61,542 nucleotides of DNA from Streptomyces sp. AC558_RSS880 (GTDB lineage: Bacteria; Actinomycetota; Actinomycetes; Streptomycetales; Streptomycetaceae), in NCBI RefSeq assembly GCF_019049255.1, contig NZ_JAGMUJ010000036.1:1-61542 (forward strand), in the 5' to 3' direction. Positions 35,101-43,561 of the stretch are shown here, piece by piece; within the stretch, counting starts at the first letter, position 1, and each line of letters opens with the position of its first letter. The notes under the pieces are model-generated. The model was not told where the DNA came from, did not search any database, and saw nothing but the letters and a program-made list of their open reading frames with translations. The position numbers and the translations under genes are program-made.

Positions 35101-35238
35101 GTCCCCGGTCAGCCGGGCCCGTACCCCCAGCAGGCGCCGCCCGGACAGCCCCCGGCCCAGCCCGGCCACCCGTATCCGCAGGTCCCGGGCCAGCCCTATC
35201 CGGCCCCGCCCGGACAGCAGCCGCCCCCGCAGCGGTAA
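32179..35238 (+). CDS. EspI-like MinD/ParA-type ATPase with proline-rich arms
   Basis: 1019 residues from a GTG with AGGAGG upstream. About 620 residues of Pro/Ala/Gly/Glu-rich low complexity, with recurrent AGYGFPQP units, precede a basic linker and a MinD-like ATPase domain. The deviant Walker A is KGGVGKT at 672-678, followed by ILAIDANPDAGTLGRR. The C-terminal 100 residues are PGQP-type pentapeptide repeats. This architecture matches mycobacterial EspI (an ESX-1-linked ATPase with a proline-rich region), so a regulatory role in secretion is likely. It ends the ESX locus and converges on the RidA gene. Confidence 0.85.
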   Translation: MSSDRDGTLGGWATPGDDQPDAESAIETTGEFTIDYAPPAWYTQNASGSSEPGASSASSGSSPSSPASDPSASPAFSAPSAPSSGGPVPPLPGSTPPPHAPAPGAPFTPPAPAPSSGAPFTPPAPAPAAPFTPPAPPSGEPVAVPRLPVGSGFEPQRPEAEKEPAESGAAFPPAVPDSPVGGFQADNGDLESGATIRFSAAALKREIAEREAGAEAESGAEAESGAEAEVRLEPSDGEGGTHDDAESAAGTPDGPSDADGSEEASGTADEPGAGAVSGPEDITADEAETEDAGSSVTDVEGDAAPAEPKTGPEDTGPADDPAPAGAAPEGDTSRDAAPAAPDAPPAWTLPAPQGVPPVPSAHPAAPAHPAAPAPPDQWPAQPPQAPVQPADAGAQPLPAAAQDQPAAPAQQPPFQPQAPQPAPAAWNPPTAPQAGYGFPQPPAQQPGAPAPSAPAGYGFPQPGAAPTPPAQPAGYGFPPAGAPGTANPQPEAAPAPGPASAPQQPGAAVPQQPSAQPQPGTPPVPGPQAGYGFPQPGAAPAPPAQPGAYGFPQQPQQPGIPPQPQQGQQPGVPQQQPVDPRTGAAWPQPIQHDQRQPTNPGAAPLGYTAAVELSSDRLLNSRKQKAKSSRPAAGGSRFKLGGKKEEAERQRKLELIRTPVLSCYRIAVISLKGGVGKTTTTTALGATLATERQDKILAIDANPDAGTLGRRVRRETGATIRDLVQAIPYLNSYMDIRRFTSQAPSGLEIIANDVDPAVSTTFNDEDYRRAIDVLGKQYPVILTDSGTGLLYSAMRGVLDLADQLIIISTPSVDGASSASTTLDWLSAHGYADLVSRSLTVISGVRETGKMIKVDDIVAHFQTRCRGVIVVPFDEHLAAGAEVDLDMMRPKVREAYFNLAAMVAEDFVRHQQSHGLWTSDGNPPPVAAPPLPGQGAPGQPFPGHPAPGQPVPGQPFPGQPMPGQPMPGQPMPGQAVPGQPGPYPQQAPPGQPPAQPGHPYPQVPGQPYPAPPGQQPPPQR
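34976..35115 (+). repeat. 15-base tandem repeats encoding PGQPx units
   Basis: Units of 15 bases encode PGQP plus one of F, V, M or A. Three identical copies are at 35051-35065, 35066-35080 and 35081-35095, with degenerate copies on both sides. The array should be prone to copy-number change. Confidence 0.85.
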
Positions 35239-35253
35239 GGGGCGCTCCGACGT

Positions 35254-35296
35254 GGCAGGGGCGGATCTCCCGGGTGACGGGAGGCCCGCCCCTGCC
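35254..35296. terminator. Bidirectional terminator after the EspI-like gene
   Basis: An 11-bp outer stem (35254-35264 with 35286-35296), a 2x2 mismatch, then a 5-bp inner stem with a 7-base loop, lying between two convergent genes. Confidence 0.8.
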
Positions 35297-35312
35297 GCTG
35301 TTCGCGGCGGGG

Positions 35313-35759
35313 TCAGCCCTCGTGGCCGACGACGGCCGTGACGCGGATCTCGACGCGCATGCCCGGTGCGCCGAGCGCCGCCACCCCGATCTGCGTCCAG
35401 ATGGGCGCGCGCTCACCCATGCGCCGGCGGAACTGGTCGACCATGACCCGGTTGTGGTCCTCGCCGATGGAGTCCGTGGCGCCGGGGATGTGGAACGAGT
35501 CCACGGCGATGACGTCGCGCCAGGTGGCGCCCGCCTCGGCAAGGGTCCTTTCTACGTTGTCGAAGGCCTGGACGATCTCGTCCTCGAGGGCCTCCGGGAA
35601 GTTCGTGTCGTCGTCCCATCCCCCCTGGCCCGAGATCTCGACACGGTCGCCGACGCGCACCGCCTGGCTGTAGTGCAGCAGGTCCAGGTGTTTCGGGCCG
35701 TAGCCGGGGGTGACGAAGAACTCCGGGGCACGGGAGACGTCCGTGGTGGTGCCAGACAT
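35313..35759 (-). CDS. RidA/YjgF-family protein
   Basis: 148 residues, trimeric chorismate-mutase-like fold. Members deaminate reactive enamine/imine intermediates; this one, with an unusual N-terminal segment (EFFVTPGYGPKHLDLLHYSQAV), may act on another substrate. Conserved features include ISGQGGWDDD, the TLAEAGATWRDV helix and an arginine near the C-terminus (GMRVEIRV). It starts at 35759 with GAGG eight bases upstream. It diverges from a MarR regulator with two operator-like palindromes between, so it is the likely target of that regulator. Confidence 0.88.
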   Translation of the reverse strand: MSGTTTDVSRAPEFFVTPGYGPKHLDLLHYSQAVRVGDRVEISGQGGWDDDTNFPEALEDEIVQAFDNVERTLAEAGATWRDVIAVDSFHIPGATDSIGEDHNRVMVDQFRRRMGERAPIWTQIGVAALGAPGMRVEIRVTAVVGHEG

Positions 35760-35778
35760 CGGGAAATCCTCTCGATTG

Positions 35779-35827
35779 ACTTCACGTATGAAGTGAACGT
35801 ACCACGGTTGACTTCATGCATGAAGTC
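35779..35827. promoter_or_regulatory. Twin operators between ridA-like and marR-like genes
   Basis: Site 1 is ACTTCA-CGTA-TGAAGT (35779-35794), extendable by near-symmetric flanks. Site 2 is GACTTCATGCATGAAGTC (35810-35827), a perfect 18-base palindrome. Both share the ACTTCA/TGAAGT core, and their centres are 32 bases apart, about three helical turns, so dimers would sit on the same face. TAACCT at 35840-35845, seven bases before the marR ATG, may be a -10 of a leaderless transcript. Confidence 0.8.
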
Positions 35828-35851
35828 ATGGCCGATTGGTAACCTGTCCGG

Positions 35852-36352
35852 ATGAGCAGTGCCCCAGTCCCCGACACCAGCGGTGCCGCACCCGACGAAC
35901 CCCAGTGGCTCACCGCGGACGAGAAGGAGGCCTGGACCGGCCTGATCTCACTCGTCCTGCTGCTGCCGGGGCGGCTGGAGTCGCCGTTGCAGCGCGAGGC
36001 CGGCCTCACGCTCTTCGAGTACCTGACCCTCAGCCACATCTCCGAGACCCCGGAGCGCCGGCTGCGCATGAGCGAGCTGGCGTATCTCACGAACGGCTCG
36101 CTCTCCCGTCTGTCCAACGTCGTCAAGCGGTTCGAGGCGCGGGGGTGGGTCGAGCGTTACCCCGACCCCGACGACGGCCGCTTCACCATCGCCGCCCTGA
36201 CCGACGCGGGCTACGAGGTCGTCGTCGCGGCCGCGCCGACCCATGTGGACGCGGTGCGCCGGCTGGTACTCGACCCGCTGACCGCCTCGGACCAGCGCGC
36301 CCTGGCCCGCATCGCCGCCAAGCTGCGGACACGGCCGGTCGACCTGGCCTAG
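35852..36352 (+). CDS. MarR-family transcriptional regulator
   Basis: 166 residues. A winged helix-turn-helix dimer. The DNA-binding part is around MSELAYLTNGSLSRLSNVVKRFEARGW, followed by the wing (ERYPDPDDGRFTIAALTDAG) and a C-terminal dimerisation helix. It has no good ribosome site and may be leaderless. It probably represses itself and the divergent RidA-family gene through the twin palindromes at 35779-35827. The effector is unknown. Confidence 0.92.
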   Translation: MSSAPVPDTSGAAPDEPQWLTADEKEAWTGLISLVLLLPGRLESPLQREAGLTLFEYLTLSHISETPERRLRMSELAYLTNGSLSRLSNVVKRFEARGWVERYPDPDDGRFTIAALTDAGYEVVVAAAPTHVDAVRRLVLDPLTASDQRALARIAAKLRTRPVDLA

Positions 36353-36506
36353 GGGGCCGCCCGGGCGGACCGGCGGTCCCTCCGGCCTCGGTCCGAGGAG
36401 TCCGCCGTCAGGCGTTGGCCAGGAACGCGTCAGTGGTCTCGACCAATGGGCGGCATCATGTGCGTCAACTCCTTGTTTTCGCAGGCCACATGGGGTGCAC
36501 GCGCCG

Positions 36507-36535
36507 TTGACGCTCGCAGCTGTCGCTGATAGACA
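36507..36535 (+). promoter_or_regulatory. Promoter of the peptide ABC transporter operon
   Basis: TTGACG (36507-36512) and TAGACA (36530-36535) with a 17-base spacer make the best vegetative promoter match in the window. The -35 is part of GTTGACGC (36506-36513), whose inverted copy GCGTCAAC lies at 36462-36469 and could be an operator half. Start point about 36542; ATG at 36599. Confidence 0.65.
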
Positions 36536-36598
36536 CACTCATCACTCATCTGATCAGCCCGTCCTTCCCGTGCGAGCGATGACGTGAGGTCAGCGACC

Positions 36599-38464
36599 AT
36601 GGACACGAACGATCAGTACGGCGGTCACCACCGCACCCGGGGACGCACCCGGCTCGTCATGGCGGCCGGCGCCGCCGCGCTCACCCTCGGCGCCGGGCTC
36701 GCCACCCCGCTCGGCCCGGCGCCGCAGCAGGCCCGGGCGGCCGACGACGGCACCAAGGTGCTGACCGTCGCGGTGGCGCAGAGCGTCGACTCGCTCAGCC
36801 CGTTCCTGGCGGTACGGCTGCTCAGTACGAGCATCCACCGGCTCACCTACGAGTACCTGACGAACTACGACGCCGAGGACAACCACGTCGTCCCCGGTCT
36901 GGCCACCGCGTGGGAGTCGTCGCCGGACAAGCTGACCTGGACGTACACCATCCGCTCCGACTCCACGTGGTCGGACGGGAAGCAGGCCACGGCCGAGGAC
37001 GCGGCCTGGACGTTCAACACGATGATGTCCGACCCCGGCGCCGCCACCGCGAACGGCAGCTTCGTCGCCAACTTCGAGAAGGTGACCGCGCCGAGCCCCA
37101 CCAAGCTGGTCATCGAGCTGAAGAAGCCGCAGGCCACGATGACGGCGCTGGACGTGCCGATCGTGCCCCGGCATGTGTGGGAGAAGGTCGACGACTACGC
37201 GAAGTTCAACAACGACAAGGACTTCCCCGTCGTCGGCAACGGGCCGTTCGTCCTCACCGACTACAAGGCGGACAGCCATGTGCGGCTGAAGGCGAACAAG
37301 GACTTCTGGCGCGGGGCGCCCAAGTTCGACGAGCTGGTCTTCCGCTACTACAAGGACCAGGACGCCGCGGTGTCGGCGCTGCGCAAGGGCGAGGTGTCGT
37401 TCGTCGCCGGGTCGCCCTCCCTGACGCCCGCGCAGGCGGACTCGCTGAAGGGCGAGAAGAACATCCGCGTCAACGACGCCCCGGGCCGCCGCTTCTACGC
37501 CCTCGCCACCAACCCGGGCGCCAAGGCGAAGAACGGCGAGAAGATGGGTGACGGGCACCCCTCGCTGCTCGACCGGCGGGTGCGCAACGCGCTGTTCATG
37601 GCGGTGGACCGGAAGACCATCATCGAGAAGGTCTTCCAGGGGCACGCCGTGGAGGGAGCGGGCTACATCCCGCCGCGCTTCTCCCAGTACTTCTGGGAAC
37701 CGTCGGCCGAACAGGAGCTGGCGTACGACCCTGCCAGGGCGGCCCGGCTGCTCGACGAGGCCGGCTACACGAAGAACGGCGACGGCAAACGCGTCGGCAA
37801 GGACGGCAGGCCGATCGACTACCGCGTGCTGTGCCACGCCACCGACCCGAACGACAAGGCGATCGGCCAGTACCTCGAGGAGTGGTGGGGCGACCTCGGT
37901 ATCGGGGTCACGCTCAACTGCCTGGACAACGTGACCGATCCCTGGCTCGCCGGCGAGTACGACCTCGCCTTCGACGGCTGGTCGGTCAACCCGGACCCCG
38001 ACTTCGTACTGTCCATCCACACCTGCGCGGCGCTCCCGGCGACCCCGGAGGAGACCGGCGCGACCGACAACTTCATCTGCGACGAGACGTACGACGAGCT
38101 CTACGCCCGGCAGCTCGCCGAGTACGACGCCGGCAAGCGGGCGGACATCGTCAAGCAGATGGAGTCGCGGCTGTACGACCTCGGGTACATGAACGTCATG
38201 GCGTATCCGAACGCGGTCGAGGCGTACCGCACGGACCACATCGAGTCGATCACCACCATGCCGGCGGAGGCGGGCAACATCTACGGCCAGGACGGCTACT
38301 GGAGCTGGTGGTCGGCGGTGCCGGCGGCGGACTCCGGGGACACGGGCGGTGGTTCGTCGTCGACGGGCGTGGTCGCCGGGATCGTCGCGGGTGTCGTCGT
38401 CCTCGCGGGGCTGGGGGCGTTCGTCGCGCTGCGGCGACGGGCCACGGCCGAGGACCGCGAGTAG
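36599..38464 (+). CDS. ABC transporter substrate-binding protein, family 5, C-terminally anchored
   Basis: 621 residues. Captures peptides or related solutes outside the membrane for the permease below. The signal segment runs to about residue 43 (ending QQARA) and has no lipobox cysteine. The SBP_bac_5 domain shows the usual LVPGLATAWE-, FTDYKADSHV- and YNPDPDFV-like blocks. After a Gly/Ser linker, a C-terminal membrane helix (about 590-612) and a basic tail replace the lipid anchor normally used. The start is the ATG at 36599 with GAGG ten bases upstream, which overlaps an alternative GTG. Confidence 0.93.
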   Translation: MDTNDQYGGHHRTRGRTRLVMAAGAAALTLGAGLATPLGPAPQQARAADDGTKVLTVAVAQSVDSLSPFLAVRLLSTSIHRLTYEYLTNYDAEDNHVVPGLATAWESSPDKLTWTYTIRSDSTWSDGKQATAEDAAWTFNTMMSDPGAATANGSFVANFEKVTAPSPTKLVIELKKPQATMTALDVPIVPRHVWEKVDDYAKFNNDKDFPVVGNGPFVLTDYKADSHVRLKANKDFWRGAPKFDELVFRYYKDQDAAVSALRKGEVSFVAGSPSLTPAQADSLKGEKNIRVNDAPGRRFYALATNPGAKAKNGEKMGDGHPSLLDRRVRNALFMAVDRKTIIEKVFQGHAVEGAGYIPPRFSQYFWEPSAEQELAYDPARAARLLDEAGYTKNGDGKRVGKDGRPIDYRVLCHATDPNDKAIGQYLEEWWGDLGIGVTLNCLDNVTDPWLAGEYDLAFDGWSVNPDPDFVLSIHTCAALPATPEETGATDNFICDETYDELYARQLAEYDAGKRADIVKQMESRLYDLGYMNVMAYPNAVEAYRTDHIESITTMPAEAGNIYGQDGYWSWWSAVPAADSGDTGGGSSSTGVVAGIVAGVVVLAGLGAFVALRRRATAEDRE

Positions 38465-38481
38465 GCGGCGGACGGGAACCC

Positions 38482-39567
38482 ATGACCTCCGACGCGACAT
38501 CCGCATCGGTCGGCGGGAGCACGGGGGCCGCCGCCGGTCCGGTGCAGGACGGACCGGCGGCCGGCCGCGGGCCCCGCGGCGGCCGTGCCACCACCGCCTA
38601 TCCGCGGTACGTGGCGGGCAAGGTGGCCGGCGCGGCCGTGTCCCTCCTCGCCGTCCTCATCACCGGTTTCTTCCTGTTCCGGCTGATCCCCGGCGACCCG
38701 GTGAAGTTCATGACCGGGGGACGGCAGGTCTCGGCCGAGCAACTGGCGGTGTACCGGGAGCAGTTCGGGCTGGACCTGCCGCTGTGGCAGCAGTTCACCG
38801 ACTACTGCGGCAAGGCGCTCACCGGCGATCTGGGCACGTCGTACCAGTTCAACGCGCCCGTGGTCGACAAGATCTCGGAGGCGTTGCCGAACACGCTGCT
38901 GCTCACCGGCACCGCCTTCGTGCTGTACACGGTGCTCGGCATCGTCCTCGGCACCCGGTCGGCGTGGCGGCACGGGCGGTTCGGGGACCGGTTCCACACC
39001 GGGCTGGCGCTGACGCTGTACTCCCTGCCGTCCTTCTGGCTGGGGCTGCTGCTCATCGTCACGCTGTCGGTGGGGATCGGTCCGCTGCCGGGGCTGTTCC
39101 CGACCGGTGGCATGGAGTCGGGCGGTGAGGCGGGCTTCGCGTACGTCGTGGACGTGGCGCATCACCTCGTGCTGCCGGTGGTGACGCTGGTGGCCGTGGA
39201 GTACGGGCAGACGCTGCTGGTGACGCGGTCGGCGCTGCTGGACGAGATGGGCAGCGACTATCTGACCACCGCGCGGGCCAAGGGGCTGCGCGACGACCTC
39301 GTACGGCGTCGGCACGCCGTGCCCAACGCGCTGCTGCCGACCGTGACGCTGATCTTCATCAACCTCGGGCGGACGGTGGCCGGAGTGATCCTGGTGGAGA
39401 CGGTCTTCTCCTGGCCGGGGCTGGGCGGGCTGTTCTACCAGGCGCTGAGCGTGCCCGATCTGCCGCTGGTGCAGGGGCTGTTCCTCGTGTTCGCCGCCGC
39501 GGTGATCCTGATGAACACGCTCGCCGATCTGATCTATCCGCTGTTCGATCCCCGGGTGGGCCGATGA
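38482..39567 (+). CDS. ABC transporter permease (DppB/OppB type)
   Basis: 361 residues. One of two membrane subunits of a peptide/nickel-class importer. It has a long polar N-terminal extension (about 45 residues), then the family's first helix (AAVSLLAVLITGFFLFRLIP), a GDPVKFM block, and about six helices in total with the EAA-like loop around TARAKGLRDDLVRRRHAVPN that contacts the ATPase. The ATG is 17 bases after the binding-protein stop, and its own stop overlaps the next start (ATGA at 39564-39567). Confidence 0.93.
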   Translation: MTSDATSASVGGSTGAAAGPVQDGPAAGRGPRGGRATTAYPRYVAGKVAGAAVSLLAVLITGFFLFRLIPGDPVKFMTGGRQVSAEQLAVYREQFGLDLPLWQQFTDYCGKALTGDLGTSYQFNAPVVDKISEALPNTLLLTGTAFVLYTVLGIVLGTRSAWRHGRFGDRFHTGLALTLYSLPSFWLGLLLIVTLSVGIGPLPGLFPTGGMESGGEAGFAYVVDVAHHLVLPVVTLVAVEYGQTLLVTRSALLDEMGSDYLTTARAKGLRDDLVRRRHAVPNALLPTVTLIFINLGRTVAGVILVETVFSWPGLGGLFYQALSVPDLPLVQGLFLVFAAAVILMNTLADLIYPLFDPRVGR

Positions 39568-40474
39568 CGACCGAGAAGATGCCGGCCGCGCGCCCTCGCG
39601 CCCTGGCGTGGCAGCGGCGCCGGGCCTCGGCCGCGCGGTTCTGGCGGCAGTACCGTACGCACCGGGCCGGTGTCCTCGGTCTGGCGACGCTCGCGCTGTT
39701 CGTGCTGCTCGCCGTGGCCGCTCCGCTGCTCGTCGGCTCCGACGTGGCCGACGTGACCGACGCGCCGGGCAGCCCGCTGGAGCGCCCGAGTGGTGAACTG
39801 CCCTTCGGCGCGGACCGGTTCGGGCGGAACCTGCTCGGCCTGGTGATCTGGGGGTCGCGGGTGTCGCTGCTGGTGGGGCTGCTCGCGGCCGTGCTGTCGG
39901 TGGCGATCGGCATGGTGATCGGGGTGACGGCGGGGCACTTCCGGGGCTGGTACGCGACGGTGATGATGCGGATCACCGACTGGTTCCTGGTGATGCCGAC
40001 GCTGGTGCTGGCGATCGCGCTGGCCACGGTGATGTCCCGCTCACTGCTGACGATCGTCGTGGCGATCGGGGTGACGACCTGGCCGACGACGGCACGGCTG
40101 GTGCGGGCGCAGACGCTGGCGGTGGAGACCCGGCCGTACATCGAGCGGGCGCGGGCGCTCGGCGGCGGGCACTGGCACGTCATGTCCCGGCACGTGCTGC
40201 CCAATGTGATGCCGCTGGTGCTGGCGCAGACGACGCTGATCATCTCCTCGGCGATCCTGGCGGAGGCGACGCTGGCGTTCCTGGGGCTCGGCGATCCGAC
40301 GGTGGTGTCGTGGGGCGGGCTGCTGCAGGACGCCCGGGAGGCGGGTGCGGTCAGTGCCGGGCACTGGTGGTACCTGGTGCCGCCGGGCATCGCCATCGCC
40401 GTGGTGGCGCTGGCGTTCACGCTGTGCGGACGGGCCGTGGAGTCCGTCCTCAACCCCAGGCTGGGGGTGGCCCG

Positions 40475-40478
<4 letters not shown>
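39564..40478 (+). CDS. ABC transporter permease (DppC/OppC type)
   Basis: 304 residues. Partner permease. It has an N-terminal cytoplasmic segment, a first helix at about 38-58, a short outer domain with the FGADRFGRNLLGLVIWGSR block typical of OppC, and an EAA loop at ARALGGGHWHVMSRHVLPN. It is coupled by four-base overlaps to the genes on both sides. Confidence 0.93.
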
Positions 40479-41478
<1,000 letters not shown>

Positions 41479-41482
<4 letters not shown>

Positions 41483-42462
41483 CCACTTCCCCCCTCCTCG
41501 GTGCCGAGGGCGTGCACGTCACCTTTCCGGGCCGGCACGGCGCCCCGGACGCTCGGGCCGTGGACGGTGTCCACCTGGACATCCGTCCCGGTGAGATCGT
41601 CGCCCTGGTCGGCGAGTCGGGCTGCGGCAAGACGACGCTGGCCCGCGCCCTGCTGGGCCTGGTCGAGCCGACCGCGGGCCGGATCACCTTCGACGGGCGG
41701 CCGCTGGAGTACTCCGGCCGCTCCCTGAAGGCGTACCGCAAGCGCGTGCAGCTGGTGCTGCAGGACCCGAGCGGCTCGCTCAATCCGCGGCACACGGTGT
41801 ACGACGCGGTGGCCGAGGGGCTGCGCATCCACGGCCACGGCGGTGACGAGCGGGCTGCGGTCGCCGGCGCCCTGTCCCGGGCCGGGCTGCGCCCGCCGGA
41901 ACGCTTCTTCCTGCGCTATCCGCACGAGCTGTCCGGCGGTCAGCGGCAGCGCGTGGTGATCGCGGGCGCGCTGGTGCTGGAACCCGAACTCCTCGTCGCC
42001 GACGAGCCGGTGGCCTCCCTCGACGCGTCCGTACGCGGGGAGATCCTCGCCCTGCTGCTGCGGCTGCGCGCCGAGCTGGGCCTGTCCGCGCTGGTGGTCA
42101 CGCACGATCTGGGGCTGGCCTGGAACATCGCCGACCGGGTCGCGGTGATGTACCTGGGCCGGATCGTGGAGACCGGGCCGGTGGAGCGGGTCCTGACGGC
42201 CCCCCGGCATCCGTACACCCGGGCCCTGCTGTCGGTCCTCCCCGAGGCGCCGGGCGAGCCGGTGATCCTCACGGGCGAGCCCCCGGACCCGTCCCGCGTC
42301 CCGTCCGGGTGCCGGTTCCACGCCCGCTGCCAGGTCCTGGCGGGCGGTGAGGCGGACCGGGCGGGGGTGGCGGAGGCGTGCCGGGGCCGGGACCCGGGGA
42401 TCCTCGGCGGGGGCGGCGCGGCCCAGGTGGCGTGCCACTGGGCGCACGCCGGGAGGAGCTGA
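41479..42462 (+). CDS. ABC transporter ATP-binding protein (DppF/OppF type)
   Basis: 327 residues. Walker A is GESGCGKTT, the Q-loop VLQDPSGSLNP, signature LSGGQRQR, Walker B LLVADEPVASLD and switch H in THDLG. The family C-terminal cysteine segment (SGCRFHARCQ) is present, with more cysteines near the end. It is the last gene of the importer operon, joined by ATGA to the gene before. It converges on ribF with only four bases between the stops, so no separate terminator fits between them. Confidence 0.93.
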
Positions 42463-42466
42463 CCGG

Positions 42467-43420
42467 CTACGGCTTCCCGGCCGCGGCCACGAGGTCCTTG
42501 CAGCGCTCGACGTCCTCGGCCATCTGCTCCAGCAGCGCCTCCAGCGTGTCGAACTTCGCCTGGCCGCGCACGAAGGCCAGGAAGTCGACGGCGACGTGGA
42601 GCCCGTACAGGTCGAGGTCGACGCGGTCGATGGCGTACGCCTCGACCGTGCGCTCGGTGCCGTCGAACTGGGGGTTGGTGCCGACGGAGATCGCGGCCGG
42701 CATGGCCTCGCCCTGGGCGTGCAGCCAGCCGGCGTAGACGCCGTCGGCGGGGATCGCGGTGTGCGGGAGGGTCTCGACGTTGGCCGTGGGGAAGCCCAGG
42801 TCGCGGCCGCGCTGGGCGCCCCGGACGACGACGCCCTCCACCCGGTGCGGGCGGCCGAGGATCTCGGCGGCGCCCCCGACCTCGCCCTCGGCGACCAGGC
42901 GGCGGGTGAGCGTGGAGGAGAACGGCTCGCCGCCACCCGCCTCACCGGACACGTACAGGTCGACGACCTCGACGTCGAAGTCGTAGACCCGGCCCTGCTC
43001 GGCGAGGAACTCCACGGTGCCCGCGGCCCTGTGGCCGAAGCGGAAGTTGGGGCCCTCGACGACCGCCTTGGCGTGCAGCTTGTCGACCAGCACCTTGACG
43101 ACGAAGTCGGCGGCGGACAGCTTCGAGAACTCGGTGGTGAAGGGCAGGATGAGGACCGCGTCGACACCGAGGTCGGCCATGAGTTCGGCGCGCCGGTGGT
43201 GCGGGGCGAGCAGCGGGGGGTGGCTGCCGGGGCGGACGACCTCGCTGGGGTGCGGGTCGAAGGTGACGACGACGGCGGGGACGCCGAGGTCCCGGGCGCG
43301 GTCCACGGCATGCCGGATGATCAGCTGGTGCCCGCGGTGGACTCCGTCGTAGGAGCCGATGGTGACGACGCTGCGCCCCCAGTCCTGGGGGATGTCCTCC
43401 AAGCCACGCCAGCGCTGCAC
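42467..43420 (-). CDS. ribF: Bifunctional riboflavin kinase / FMN adenylyltransferase
   Basis: 317 residues. Makes FMN and FAD from riboflavin. The N-terminal adenylyltransferase domain has the GSYDGVHRGHQ nucleotidyl-transfer motif near residue 24. The C-terminal kinase domain has RGRDLGFPTANV and the VYAGW and GTNPQF blocks. The GTG at 43420, with AGGAG nine bases upstream, gives the usual length. It is on the same strand as, and downstream of, the large gene at 43562, separated by 141 bases with no clear terminator. Confidence 0.95.
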   Translation of the reverse strand: MQRWRGLEDIPQDWGRSVVTIGSYDGVHRGHQLIIRHAVDRARDLGVPAVVVTFDPHPSEVVRPGSHPPLLAPHHRRAELMADLGVDAVLILPFTTEFSKLSAADFVVKVLVDKLHAKAVVEGPNFRFGHRAAGTVEFLAEQGRVYDFDVEVVDLYVSGEAGGGEPFSSTLTRRLVAEGEVGGAAEILGRPHRVEGVVVRGAQRGRDLGFPTANVETLPHTAIPADGVYAGWLHAQGEAMPAAISVGTNPQFDGTERTVEAYAIDRVDLDLYGLHVAVDFLAFVRGQAKFDTLEALLEQMAEDVERCKDLVAAAGKP

Positions 43421-43561
43421 TGTGCCTGCTCCTTGTCGAAACCTCGTCGGACGAACCCGAGTCCGCGGACTTCTCCGCGCAGCTCTAAGGGTGCCATGCC
43501 GTATGCCGGGGGCCCGCACCGGCATGGGGGCTGTGTGACGGGGCGCACGTGCCGGCCGGGG

